Positions 22,321 to 34,441 are shown, counted from the first letter of the stretch. The stretch: 64,000 bases of DNA from Bostrychus sinensis (GCA_020698575.1 CM036254.1:35957393-36021392); one strand, 5' to 3'. Translations and numbers: made by a program. The notes: generated by a model not told the origin, from the letters alone.

Positions 22321-23779
22321 ACCACCTCAACTTCTTGTGTGTTCTACTCAGGTTAACCTTCTAACTTATTTATAATGACTATTTAATGTTTTCATATCTA
22401 TGTAGCATATATTGGTTGTAACCAATATATTGGTCATGCTGTTGTGTTCCTGTCCAACACATTATTCTCCTGACTATTAAATGACATCCCTTCCATTTCA
22501 CAACTGCACAAAATAGATCTTTATATATAAAAAAAAAAAATAATAACTCCGATGAATCCTGTAATACCAATTTACAGTAAATGTGGATCTGACTTCATGT
22601 CCAAATTCTAGATCTGTCCACACTAGTCGCAGGTTATCTATAATGGAATAGGGGAGAATTGGCTGCGGTCTTTTCTGACTGGCTCATTAACATGAGAGTG
22701 TTTTTGGCTGTGGTCTGGAGCTGCTCTCCTGCTCCTTATGTTTGTGGCAGCGCTGGCTGTTGGTGCACTGAGGGCTGACTGTGGATAACTGCACTGCTCT
22801 ACAGAGTGGACTCCAGCCACATGTAATAAGGTGTGTGTCATATGAATTATTAAGCACTGATGATTCTAGCACACTCCTTCTCCCCTGCCTGCGGGCTGGA
22901 ACTCAGAAACACCACAGCAGCTCCTCCCCACTGCCTCAGTCTTCACATATTCACTGGGACTGGAGGAAAGTTTAATGAAGCTGGAACCCCAACCTCAAAA
23001 CAGTTGGTAAGTGCACATGAGGGTGAAAAAAATGCTGTTCTTTTGTTGTTTTATTGCTTTTACCAGAAATAAACAAAACAAAACATAACAAATGGCTTGG
23101 TTCTTGTCAGTAATCTGACAGTGGCATGGGAAACACTAGTGTGTATGGTAGAGTCAGTGTTTGAGCTCTCTCCACTCTGTGTTTTACATCTGAGCGCTCG
23201 GACAATTTCATCATTTGAAACCAAGAGGATGCTTTCTGCTCTTTCTAATAACCCAGCCTCAGCTCTCAGAACCTCTTTCATCTTGTGTCTTTGTCTTCCT
23301 GCTGCTGATGGGGCTTTGAAGGCTCACACAAATACGAACAGACGCTGCATTTGTTGTTGTGAAAGGCAGAAGGAAAGAGGGCTGGCTGCTGGCTTCACTG
23401 TCAAATGCCCATGCCCTCCTAAGAGTACGGCTGCATAGAAATGTCCTCAAAAGTGGATCAGCCAGGTCCTTTTTATTAAAACTCATATTGCAAAAGGCAA
23501 AGAGAGAAATTCAGAATTCTCAAAGCAGTCAAACATGAAAACAATGTGCATTTATTCTGAAATTAGCCTTCTGTTCATGGGGGAGGGTTGATGGGAACCT
23601 CTCTGTGTTCATTTAGCTGTAGGCCTGAGATAAAACCACCAGGACTTTGTGCATCACACTACTTGATTTTGGAAAAAAATAAATGGTAGGCTTTCTGTTC
23701 CCATTGTGGTACCAGTACAGAGCCTAACCCTAAAGGGGCATGAGTACATTTGAAAGACTTTCTCATGCCCTTAACCCAC
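22321..23779. other. No feature recognised
   Basis: Low-copy-looking sequence. The 113-codon plus-strand frame at 23097-23438 and the overlapping minus-strand frames have no recognisable domain. Confidence 0.35.
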
Positions 23780-24245
23780 TAGCACGAGAAAGAAACTCGT
23801 GCACCAAAATATAAGTCAAAGAAATTCCCACACACAAGAACAAAACATCTGCAGGAGAAAGAAACTCACACTCACAAGAAAAAAAAAAAACTCGTGCAAA
23901 ATAAAGAAACTCATGTACATGAGAAAGAAACTTTTGTTTATGAGAAAGTAACTTACACGCACGAGAAATTAACTTACGTGCACTGAGAAAGAAACTCACG
24001 TACATGAGAAAGAAACTGCGCACAAGAAAGAAACTTATGTGCAAGAGAAAGAAATTCACTAGCTTGAGAAATAAACTTAGACACACGAGAAAGAAACACG
24101 TACATGAGAAAGTAACTCACGCGCACAAGAAAGAAACTTTGGTGCACGAAAAAGAAAGTCACGCATACGAGAAAGAAACTCACATGCACGAGAAAGAAAC
24201 TCGCACATGAGAATAAACTCAGGTGCACAAGAAAGAAACACGAAT
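23780..24245. repeat. Diverged minisatellite, about 20-23 bp unit
   Basis: More than twenty degenerate copies of a unit such as GCACGAGAAAGAAACTCACG, with variable spacing. It gives Lys/Glu-rich frames on the plus strand and Phe/Leu/Ser-rich frames on the minus strand, which are artefacts of the repeat. Confidence 0.85.
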
Positions 24246-25689
24246 AGAACTGGGTCCAGGAAAGAGAAGACAGAGCACAGAGCACTAGAGAATCGTCATA
24301 ATACAGTATATTAAAATATATTTAAATCAGTTCTTATCATTGTGCAATAGATATTTATAAAACTTACTATTCACTTAGTCATATTGTTACAGTAATATTT
24401 TAAACAGCATGCCATATTCTATAATATCAGTGCTGTGGAAGTAACTGCTGCTTAATAGGCCTATAGAAAATATTTACAAGACATTATTTCTTATAAAGCA
24501 ATTTGTGAAGAGGCATTAGGAACAAAACATTCAGGCCTATAAAGTGCTGTTATTGTGAAATTTTAGGAAGGTGGACATTGGGAGGAATCTTCATTCTGAC
24601 TAATGTAGACCGGAAGACTGTTAACCAGACCTGATGACCAGCATACTCTATGCTGCACACGTATCCATGACTTATTATCTTGGGAGTGCAAGTTACTTTC
24701 TCTGGAGCTTTCTCTGAGTTTTTCAGTTTTTCAGTTCTTCTTTTTTCAGTTCTTTTTATTCAGTATGACACACTGGGGTACAGTCGTTGACATGGAGAGA
24801 GCTGATGTGTATGCTACTTGTGTCTATAAATACAATGTAAACCCAAGTTACATTATTATTATTTCCAAAGTTTCCATATTCTTCTGCCTTTGAGCATGCA
24901 GTAAGTCGAATGCCGTTCCTAAGCTTTAGAACTCTCTCCATTTATCGGGATCAGGACTGGCACAAAAAAAGTACACTGGCATGTGACCCCCTCATGAATG
25001 GATTTCTCTTTTTTTATTCATGAATATAAACAAATATGTGAAATATTGTATTTATATTGTATACACACTACCAACAGACACACTTAACAGTGTGTTGATT
25101 ACATGTAAATGCCATACTCTTGTAAAAGACATTTTGGCCTATATGGTCTCATACAGAGTAAATTAATCTATGAAGGTTCATGGCTATACATCCAGGTTGA
25201 CAAATTAAACAACAACAAAAATTTACTAACACTACTGGACTTTTATTTTTCTTCAAAGACATTTTGGTGTTCATCCATTATCAGCTTGAAATTTACAGGA
25301 AACAGGAAGTCACTGGCATTAATTACATTGCTGAGGTCAAGTTGTGAGTTGGAAAACAGTTTGTAGCTAAATCTTGTGCAGAGCTTTTTTCATTTTGTAG
25401 ATTGTTTTCTGTGCATTGTCCTTGTTTATTAAATAAATGCTAAAACTAATACATGATCAATCAGTGTCTAAAATGCCATGTGAAAAATAGCCCCCTTGGG
25501 GGAGGTGGTTTAAGACATCATCTGCCTTCTACTTATAATACTGACTTAAAGAATGTTCCTCAGCATTTTATGTATGAACCAGCTTGTTGCTCCTCAGAAT
25601 AAAGGAACACCTCCATAAGCTGATGAATATCATCTTATCTGGCAACTTAGTGAGTAACCTTGCCATTTTGACATGGCATGTCACACACT
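24246..25689. other. No feature recognised
   Basis: AT-rich, no supported gene. Confidence 0.35.
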
Positions 25690-27179
25690 AGCTGTGTCCC
25701 AATTCAACGGCTGCAGCCTTCGAAGGCTATATTTGAAGGCTGATTACGTCACAGTCGGCGTGACAGGGGTCTCCCAATTTGAAGACTGCTTCAAATGTAG
25801 CCCATGAATGCAGCCTTCTTTCCCACTGAATGGAGGCTGCATCGGGTGGATCCATTGCAGCCCACGTATCCCATGATTCACTGCGTGCTGCTTGTTGTCT
25901 TACGTTTGAAAACAGCAGAGTCAAGCAGAGAGAGTGCTCGTCCGGATATGATTACACTTTTAAATGTAAGTACGGGCTTTAAACATAATCAAATAACTAA
26001 CAATAGTATTGTAATAAAACAACAGGGCATAATGCACCCCAAAAATGTTAAAACAGTTAAGTATTAACTTACATGAACTTTGATGATTTGAGCTAGCCTT
26101 TAGCTAGTTTACTACAGTGTAAGTAAACAGCTGGGAAAGCCTATTAAAACTTTCGGAATTTGACAGACCGCAAACAAACCTCAACCTTTTTTTTTTTTTT
26201 TACTTTAAGGGAGCAAGGAGCACACGGCACAATTAAATAAACTTCAGGGGTAAAATGATCACATCTTTACCAGGGCCAAAAACTAGTCCAGTGTGGCTCA
26301 GAGGTAAGGCAACACCAACATGTTTGTTATATTTCCATTTAATCATCTTTAAGGTTAAAAGATAAATTAAATTCCTAATAACTGCTTTGAGGCTTGTTTT
26401 CAAACACATATATTTTTATGTGTGCAGCTCCCGCTAATCCAACCATCTCTGTTCAGCTGGCACTTATTATAAATCTGTCAGCTTCACACAAGCTCTGTGT
26501 AGAGAATGCATTACTCCTGTTGGACTATCTCAGACGGACTGTAAAAAAAAAAAAAAAAATGGATCAATGCTGCGATTACTGTTGAATGAATGCCTCATTG
26601 TTGCATCTGTTCAGGAAATGCCCTGCTTAAAAACATTATCAGTATGTGTATTGTCTGAAATTGTCCATATTAATTTACCTGTCTGACCCACAGTGTGTCA
26701 GCGTCTCAGCCTAAGGCCACACAACACTGTTGGAGTCACATAACTGTTGCCAATAAAATGCCTTTCTACAAAAAGACTAAACTGGAAAGAGCATAAACTT
26801 GCTCAGTGCTTGTTTCTCCAAAGACACTTGGTTAAAAGATTACTGGGACTAATACATATGGGTATGCTTATGTTTTGTTTATTGAAAGACTTTGAAAAAT
26901 TACTGTATTAACAGTGGGACTCCTACATTAGCCTTGCTAAACAGTCATAATTTCTTTTTATTATAAAGCTGCTGTATTTTATCCTGTGTTAACATGACTC
27001 ATGACTAAAGTTGTACTCTTCTCTCTGTATGTTTAGGAGAGTGCTGGAGAAGTTAGGCCTTCAGGGCTATGTTCATGTGATTTCAAATGAAAAGAATACA
27101 TGTTTTATTTAATTATTTAATAGACTAAACATTTCTGCTTAAATTTGAAGACCTTTGTCTTCTGATTTTCTCTGTTTAT

Positions 27180-27915
27180 GGATTGCAAGTGTCCAGGGTC
27201 AGGAGAGGGAGTGGCCGGACAGCCCACTGCTGCAACTTGGCCCTGGTTTGTTCCCATAAATGAGGTGTTGGGACAGAGGCCCTCTCATCCTCCACTATAT
27301 CCTCCTCTGGCTTGTCCTCGGGCTTGTCGTCCAGGGGCCACAATGTCACCCCTTGGCAGGTGTTTTGGAGGACGATACATGCTATGACCTGAAATGGCAG
27401 AATGGTTTAAAAATGTCATTGTATATCTTAAAAATGAAAAATATCCCCTTTTGATTTATTGTTCAGTATTGTAAAATGATGGTGGTTGAAGCGCTGGGTT
27501 CCCACACATTGTAGGGAGTGATGAGGGGGAGTGGCTGTTGGAGGCACGGGTACCCTTCATCTGCGAGGATCAAGTGCCCTGGAGGAGGGTAGATTGAGCG
27601 CCTGTACAGTGGGTTGTGGTGGACCGCTCTTGAGTCGTTGACTGACCCAGGCCAGCCCACATCGATGTCAATGAACAACCCCTGTGCAATACTCTTGCCT
27701 GCCAGAAAAGGAAGACCAGGACCTCAATTGTGGCACTTCATCCGTGTCTTTGGTCCTGGTTTAGAAGGTCCAGCAACATTGCCAGGGACTCTCTGCTCAG
27801 GCAGAAATCAGGCCATGTGTCCTGCTGGTTGAAAAACCTGTCCAGCACAGGTACACTCAGGTTCATCCTGCAGTACAGGGGTCTTCTCTGGTTCTGGAAA
27901 GAAGAGGAATGTTAA
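27180..27915 (-). pseudogene. HARBI1-like PIF/Harbinger DDE transposase relic
   Basis: On the minus strand, an upstream part contains QQDTWPDFCLSRESLAMLLD, like the N-terminal region of HARBI1-type nucleases. The frame then shifts. The clearest segment, 27463-27678, contains IDVGWPGSVNDS, HNPLYRRSIYPP, HLILADEGYPCL and LITPY, the phrases around the second catalytic aspartate of the Harbinger DDE nuclease. Further downstream, near 27330-27400, is an HNICMSAGD-like piece that resembles the family C-terminus in another frame. Several stops and shifts separate the parts, so it is inactive. The partner Myb/SANT-like protein expected in complete elements was not found. Confidence 0.75.
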
Positions 27916-27984
27916 AAATTACTTTGTACCAAAGGGTATAAAGACATTTATTTAGATGAAAGAGCAGGGGTAAGCTGCAACAAG

Positions 27985-27988
<4 letters not shown>

Positions 27989-28067
<79 letters not shown>
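27989..28067. repeat. TA dinucleotide microsatellite, about 79 bp
   Basis: Pure TA run touching the 3' end of the R4/Rex6-like LINE. It is probably either the insertion site or an expansion of the LINE tail. Confidence 0.95.
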
Positions 28068-28070
<3 letters not shown>

Positions 28071-29340
28071 AAGTTCTTCTTTGAGGCCTTAGTCTTTCTG
28101 TATTTTCTCAAGTTCCTTTTTCCTGATGTTACAATCGCTTGGTATTGCGATGTCAACCACAACGGCTTTCCTCTGCTGTTTGTCCATCACTACAATGTTT
28201 GGTTGGTTCTCCATTACCATTTTGTCTGGATCTGGAAGTCCCACAGGATCTTAGCTCAGTCATTCTCCATCACCTTTGGAGGTGTTTCCCACCTTGACCT
28301 CGGGACTTCCAGACTGTACTCTGCACAGATGTTCCTGTACACTATAGCAGCCACTTGGTTATGACGCTCCATGTATGCTTTCCCTGCCAGCATCTTACAC
28401 CTGCAGTTATGTGCTGGATTGTCTCAGGGGCCTCTTTGCACAGTCTGCACCTGGGGTCTTGTCTTGTATGGTAGATCTGGGCCTCTATTGCTCTGGTGCT
28501 CAAGGCCTGCTCCTGTGCAGCTATGATCAGTGCCTCTGTGCTGTCCTTCAGTCCAGTCCTTTCTAGCCACTGGTAGGATTTCTGGATATCAGCCACTTCA
28601 GTTATCTGTCGATGGTACATCCCATGTAGGGGCTTTTCCTCCCATGATGGTTCCTTCAGCACCCCGTCCTCGGTTTTCCACTGCCTGAGACATTCACTGA
28701 GCACTTCGTCCGTTGAGGCCATCTTCCTGATGTATTCAAGGATCTTGGATGTTTCATCCTGGACAGTGGATTCTGACACTCACCAGTCCTCTGCCTCCTT
28801 CCTTGCGCTTAGTGTACAGTCTCAGGGTGCTGGATTTGGGGTGGAACCCTCCATGCATGGTCCGTGTTTTCACATCTGTGGTCTGAATCTCTTTCTTTGG
28901 CCAGCTTATTATTCCCGCAGGGTATCTGATGACTGGCAGGGCATAGCTGCTGATTGCCTGGACCTTGTTCTTGCCATTGAGCTGACTCCTTAGGACTTGC
29001 CTTACTCATTGGAGGTATTTGGCTGTGGCTGCTTTTCTTGTGGCCTGTTCCAGGTTGCCATTTGCTTTTTTGAATTCCAAGGTACTTGTAGCTGTCCTGA
29101 ATGTCTACTATTTTGCCGTCTGGGAGTGGGACCCCCTACTGTATAGACTTTTTTTGTCACCATCTGCCCACCCTTCTCAAGTCCGTATGACATTTCGATG
29201 TCATTGATGTAGATCCTGGTTGTGTGATTCACTGAGTCAATGTCTCGCGCGCCCTTGATATCATCCATGTAGAGGAGGCGACTGATGGTGCTCTGGTTCC
29301 TCAGGACCTGACGCAGACCTCGTTTGACTGGGCGACGTCT
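28068..29340 (-). pseudogene. R4/Rex6-like LINE, RT end plus restriction-like endonuclease, decayed
   Basis: Read on the minus strand, the fragment starts inside the RT with RLLYMDDIKG (catalytic YMDD at about 29264-29276). It then continues through 29002-29268 and 28809-29009 into 28342-28779, where CRLCKEAPETIQHITAG is the CCHC-type knuckle found before the endonuclease. A one-base loss at the knuckle shifts the frame. Further on, near 28100-28230, are the phrases NIVVMDKQQRKAVVVDIA and IPSDCNIRKKE, the restriction-like endonuclease core of R2/R4-type LINEs, with a stop near 28095. Such enzymes nick a target and prime reverse transcription there. At least three frameshifts; no 5' half. Confidence 0.75.
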
Positions 29341-29505
29341 GAGCCGGTATGTCTTGTATTTCTGTGTCTCTCATCATTATATGAGGTAAGCAGGTAGCAG
29401 TAGCACAAAGGGTCTTGCCTACGGACCCACACTGAAAGTTATTCCAGTTATTTGGTCCCCTGCGTGAAAGTCGACTGACTTACCTGCTGAGTTACCAAGC
29501 TGCTA
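29341..29505 (-). mobile_element. Possible tRNA-like (SINE-type) head joined to the R4-like LINE
   Basis: In reverse complement the sequence begins at the TA tract with TTGGTAACTCAGCAGGTAAG, which resembles a pol III A box. A B-box-like position follows (CAGGGGACCAAATAACT, degenerate), and then a body with TGGGTCCGTAGGCAAG. It runs without a visible break into the RT remnant at 29340. It could be a SINE, a LINE 5' region or coincidence. Confidence 0.3.
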
Positions 29506-29512
29506 TATATAT

Positions 29513-31629
29513 TAGGGGTGTAACAATGCACTGTGCCACAATATTTCGCGATCCTAAAACGTGACAATACGCATCGTACAAGTGAGAAATGGATCACGAT
29601 ATCAACTTTCTTAGTTGTACCTGCTGCACTGTACTTTATAGATGTAATTAAGTTTAATTATTTTGACCTTAGATGGTGCTATAAGTAAAAATCACTTTCC
29701 TTGCTTCACCTGAGTGGCGTAGTAGCTGCTCATTACTCAGCGCCAGCGGAAACACAACATGGTAGATGAGGTGGAAATTGCGGATGCCCCGGTGAATTAC
29801 AAATCCTCTGTTAGGGAGCACTTTGGATTTCCAACACGAAGGCAAGAAAATGGTAACAAAGTTGTTTACCGAACAAAGACTATTTGCAAACTCTGTTGAT
29901 GCATTATAGCTTACATTACAGCTAACACTAGCAACATTTTGCACCACTTGTAACGACATCATAAGCGAACATTGCAGTCGTCACCACCACCTGTCAAGTT
30001 AGCTAAAGGCCAGACAACACTCAAACAAGCATTTTCACCACCGCTTTTGGCGTCAAGTCAACACGGAGCATCGCCTTGTTTATCGTCAAAGGCATGAGAC
30101 CGTTTTCGATCGTAGAGGAGGAAGGATTTAAACAACTTCTGTGCACACTGGAGCCTAAATATCATATCCCGTCTCATATACACTTCAGCAAATCCGTAGT
30201 TCCTGCACTTTATGAGGATGCGAGGATAAAGTTGAAAGACGCAAAGCTACATTACCATCACAGCTCACTTCATAAACAGTCAGTGGGAAATTGAGAGTTT
30301 TGTTCTTTAAACACACGCATTGTTTGAGTCACACACTGGACAAAATATTGCCGAAGTGCTAAAATCTGCTATTTTAGAATGGGAGCTTGCATTAGAAGGT
30401 CAGTCCATTGCTGTTGTTACCGACAATGCTAGAAATTTGGATGTAGCAGTAAGGGAAGCCGGGCTCAGACCACACATCAAATGCTTGGCCCATACTTTAA
30501 ATCTGTGCACCCAGTCGGTGCTGGCAGTGCCCCGGATTAGCCGTTTACTTGGCCGCGTGAGAAGAGTGGCAGAATTTTTCCACAGGAGTAGCAGGTACCA
30601 TGGTGATATTTATGACTACCTCCTGGAGAGTACAGCTCTAGACGCGCGACAGGATGAGCGCCAGGCTGTTTTTGAGCGCCTGAAGGAGAAAGTCCTGCAG
30701 CTTAAGCAAACCCAGGTAATTAATTTTTGTAATATTAAAAGTACATAAAAATAGTGTACCGATAAATGTACTGCTCTAGACAAACTGACTTAAATTATTT
30801 GTTCTGTGTTTGGTTGTTTTTCCCATGTACTTAGATAAATGCTACAGGAGTGGAGAACAAGGATGCAACAGGAGCCTCTTCTGTAGGAGTCAGTACCACA
30901 AGTGAAGGTCTCACACAAACACAGGAGGCTGAGGGGACTGAACTGGGCCAACCTCCTGCAAAGAGGACAGCACTTGAGGATCTCTTTGGTGATTGTTTCA
31001 CTACCAGTGAGCCAGCAGAGTCCAACAGAGCAATAGACCAAGAGATAGACATGTACAGGAAAGAGACTCCCCTCCCACTCACAAGTTGTCCACTGAAATG
31101 GTGGAAAGAGAAGGCTCACATGTATAGCCTGCTTGCATCTCTAGCAAAAGCACATCTTGCAGTTCCTGCTACCTCAGTACCAAGTCTTTTCTACAGCTGG
31201 GGACATTGTGAATTGTCAAAGGTCTCAAGTGCTATCAAAAAATGTTGACATGTTGATTTTCCTCACAAAGAATGTCATTGTTGTCCAAGGTTGCAGTATA
31301 ATGTTCTGTGACAACATTTAAACATAATTTTGTGGACCATAAGTGTAATTGTACCTTATGTTCTCTAAAGTACTTTATTTTTATTGTCTTACAAAAAATT
31401 TCAAGTTAGATTTTGCCACAAAATTTTTCAAGAAAGCTGTTCTGCTTGTAAAAAACAAAAACAAAACAGTTACAGTGCTACTTTGGCATTTTTTCAATAA
31501 AAAGTTTTATTGTTACCTAGGAAGTAATAAGTAAGTTTAGCATTTTTTTTTATTTTTTTTATTTTTTATGTAACTATATCGTGAGTGTATCGACCCACAT
31601 CGTGAGCTGGCTGTAACATTACACCCCTA
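29513..31629 (+). mobile_element. hAT transposon (ZBED/Ac-type) with 8-bp TSD
   Basis: The terminal inverted repeats are TAGGGGTGTAAC at the left and the same in reverse complement at the right (GTTACACCCCTA-like, at 31618-31629). ATATATAT is present on both sides (29505-29512 and 31630-31637), an 8-bp duplication as expected for hAT, although in a TA-rich site this is less diagnostic. It contains a full-length but broken transposase gene. It is inserted inside the Harbinger element, beside the R4-like LINE. Confidence 0.88.
29760..31270 (+). pseudogene. hAT transposase (ZBED1-like), multiple stops and shifts
   Basis: The start region (29760 on) reads MVDEVEIADAPVNYKSSVRE and then TICKLC, a BED finger whose second half follows a stop. 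Next is the N-terminal helical part: 30076-30294 with MRPFSIVEEEGFKQLL and EPKYHIPS. Then comes the catalytic RNase H-like part: 30320-30748 with IAVVTDNARNLDVAVREAG, in which the D of VTDNA is the likely second catalytic residue, and HIKCLAHTLNLC. Last is the C-terminal dimerisation region: 30850-31248 with PLPLTSCPLKWWKEK and LAVPATSVPS. After one more shift, a VDFLTKN-like end lies near 31250-31275. The domain order is complete, but several breaks and an internal loss around 30650-30840 make it inactive. Confidence 0.85.
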
Positions 31630-31791
31630 ATATATATATTTTTTACTAACACTATGGTAATATAAGAGTGGCCTTATTCAGTCAAGCCCACCTTATTAGA
31701 AAAAACTAAGCTATACATTTATTTTATAAGAGTTACATTTCTGAAAACTGTAAAGGAGGGATTTTATGATTTGCTGAAAAAAAAAGGTGAT

Positions 31792-32202
31792 CAGGGTAGC
31801 TCCAGGTTTGTCTTGTGAAATTTAAAACTTTTTGAAGACTTTTTAATGCCACTTAGATTGAAATTTAATGCCAGCATCGTCAACAACAGAACAATAATCT
31901 GTATGAATTTTCCACTAAGGAATTGTCTGTACTACTGTCTGAAACCCAGGGGTTTTATTTTAAAGTCTAACACAGATGAAAGAACTCCACATCTGCATTA
32001 AAAAACTCATGAATAAATGAATCATGCATTTGAATGATAACTTTTCTTCAGTAAGTATATTTTATTATTGTGGTGACTTTTTTTTGTAATATTAACATAA
32101 TTTTAATACGTACTTATAATATTTAATACTCGTAAGGCCTTAATTTTGACACAATAAAATTTTATTCATTGTTAATGCTTTTAAGACCTTGGGGATACCC
32201 TG
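31792..32202. mobile_element. Small TIR element (hAT-like MITE) inside the Harbinger element
   Basis: The left end is CAGGGTAGCTCCAGGT. The right end in reverse complement is CAGGGTATCCCCAAGGTCTT. GTGAT occurs directly on both sides (31787-31791 and 32203-32207), so the duplication is 5 bp, or 8 bp with decay. AT-rich, non-coding. Confidence 0.65.
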
Positions 32203-32606
32203 GTGATGGTGTTTTAGCCGAAAGTGTCAGAGGAAAAGGTAAAAGAAGTAAAAGGTTGATGACTTACTGTGGTCAGCCTGAAACACATCACCTGCCATCC
32301 ATATCTTCTAAAAATAAATTAAACACAATAAAAAAAAAAAGATACTCTATCTCCACTGTTTTTGTGCTAACGTTATAATAAACCGAAGAAAATGAATGAA
32401 TAAATGAATGAAATTGTAGCGTCAGCTAGCAGGCGTCACGGTGGCAGCGGCGAACGTAAGAGCAGGAATAGCTGTTGTCGTACGCTCCATGGACTAGACC
32501 GTCCCATTTCGGCTCGGCCTTTGCGGTCCACAAAGGCCACACAAAAGGACTAGCCTTCATGGACCGCAACCTACTAAGGCTGCGGCCATTGAATTGGGAC
32601 AGAGCT

Positions 32607-33879
32607 ACTGATCGATCATGCGACCTTTAGCTGTGTAATTAAAGCCAGTGACTTCCTGTTTCCTGTGAATTTCAAACGGATGATGGTGTTTGGATGAACA
32701 CTGAATTGTTCTTGAAGAAAAACAAACTTGAAGTCCAGTGAATTTTTGTTGTTGTGTAATAGTGTAAATGGAGAAGTGTGATGCTTTTGGAAAGATATTT
32801 GGTGAGGAGAAATAAAATCAAACTCTAAATAGTTGCATGTGAATCAGCCACAGTGAAAAAAAAAAGTTTAGTTGTAAAACTATTATAACCACAAAGGATC
32901 CTAAATGGCTAATGTAGCAATGACATACTAACTGTGGACTTGCTGGCATTTATTGTATCAACACCAAGCTTTGTAAGTTTCAAAACTGTTCCTCTGTGTG
33001 TTATGATAATCATTTGCATAAAGCCTTGTTTTACAGCAGAGATTACACAGAAAAAGATGAAGGCCCAGATAATGAGTTTAGTGGGGACGTGTGAGCGGGC
33101 CGGGCTTTGAAGATCCAGCACTCACAAACGGAGCTGAAGGAGAGAATGCACAATCACACACATCCCTGCATATGTGCACTTCCTTTAGGCTTTGTTTATC
33201 CTCTCTTCATACGGAAGAATAAAAGCCAAAATATCATTAACTTTTTATTCTTAACACAGCTGGTGAGATCAAACTCACAGAGGAACCACAATGACACAGA
33301 AAAAATAAAACTCTATCACATTCCTGAATTACTGAGCTGGTAAAATGCCAGCGGCTTTCAAAAACACTCAGTCTTCCACTTTATTAGCTACTTCTTTAGA
33401 CCCAAACAATAATAATAATAAAAAGTGAAAACATAAGGAATGGATTTGTGATGCTCAGTTTGAACTTCAGAAGGTTTAGACTTCAACATGTCTGAACTTA
33501 AGTGACTTTAACAGCATAGACAGGACTGAGAATGGTCAAAAAGAAATAAATATCCAACTATGACTATGATGATGTTCAGATGTTCAAATTATAGGTTCTT
33601 TGTGTACATTTAGTGATGGCGAGTTATTAGGGCTTGTTGTGTGTATGCTATATAGACAGGATTTGTATTAACTGTGTGACAAACTGAAAACAGGCAGTCA
33701 AATATATAAGCATCTTTACACTGGACCTAAGAAAAGAGGTCTTAACATTTCACATTTCAGCTCAGCTCAGGCCCGGTCTTAACTCAGGTCTAGATCTTGA
33801 CCAGTCAGAAGGAATGGACAACACACTCTATACCCCCTAATGTTTTCAAAGTTACACACACCAAACTCACATTTAGTTA
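32607..33879. other. No feature recognised
   Basis: Low-copy-looking AT-rich DNA. The short frames have no domain. Confidence 0.35.
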
Positions 33880-33891
33880 GAAAGTAGTTAC

Positions 33892-34441
33892 GAATTCAGT
33901 TAAAGATAATTCACGCATGACACTGAGCCCCACAACAACTACACGAGTGGAACTTGATTCCCATGGACACCTGCTGGAGATGTAATGAAGATAGTGCTTC
34001 AATTTTTCACATACTTTGGAGCTTCAGGACTGGTGGAAAAATATTATGGAGATTATTTTCACCATTGTAAACAAACAGTTTCACATCTCACCCAAACTGT
34101 CTGTTTTGGACTCAACCACGGAACTCTTTTTGATAAGAGATGGATTATCTTGGCTCTTCCTGCAGCTAAAGGGATTCTGTTGAGACATTGGAGGAAAAAA
34201 ATGCCCTCCTCCCTATGAGGAGTGGCGAACTACAATGGGTAAATTGGCATCTTATGAGAAAGTTACATATAGTCGCTTGAATAAGCTTCATCAGTACGAG
34301 TTTACCTGGTCTGCCATTAACAACTGGCTGACTGTAAGATAATGGTATATAAGGGCCGAAGAAAGGTCAGTGTAAATTCTGTGGGTGTTATATTGTTGTC
34401 TTGCAAAAAGATAAAATTCAATAAAATGTGCATTACAAAAT
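33892..34441 (+). mobile_element. L1/Tx1-like LINE 3' end with 12-bp TSD
   Basis: Perfect direct repeats GAAAGTAGTTAC lie at 33880-33891 and 34442-34453. The insert encodes a broken C-terminal region. One frame has DTCWRCNEDSASIFHILW, the C-x2-C...H knuckle of L1/Tx1-type proteins. Another frame (33985-34218) has KRWIILALPAAKGILLRHW and KKMPSSL, which normally follow the knuckle. The 3' UTR ends AATAAAATGTGCATTACAAA. It is severely 5'-truncated (550 bp) and frameshifted. Confidence 0.85.

Larger units (their letters stand above)
25690..32606 (-). mobile_element. PIF/Harbinger-type transposon, about 6.9 kb, with nested insertions
   Basis: The left end is AGCTGTGTCCCAATTCAACG and continues GCTGCAGCCTT. 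The right end in reverse complement is AGCTCTGTCCCAATTCAATG and continues GCCGCAGCCTT. These are imperfect inverted repeats over about 31 bases, flanked by the 3-bp direct repeat ACT (25687-25689 and 32607-32609). A HARBI1-like transposase relic lies inside on the minus strand (27180-27915). Subtracting the nested LINE (28068-29505), hAT (29513-31629) and small TIR element (31792-32202) leaves roughly 3 kb, a plausible size for this superfamily. The TSD is not the usual TWA, so the superfamily call rests mainly on the transposase. Confidence 0.75.

Noticed and set aside
23097..23438. 113-codon plus-strand frame as a host exon
   Set aside because: No recognisable domain, overlapping frames on the other strand, and no credible splice-site context that I could defend.
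23763..24285. Phe/Leu/Ser-rich frames resembling membrane proteins
   Set aside because: Products of the GAGAAAGAAACTC minisatellite read on the minus strand.
30320..30748. Domesticated ZBED gene
   Set aside because: Surrounded by transposon ends with a duplication, and interrupted by several stops and shifts, so it is a transposon relic, not a host gene.
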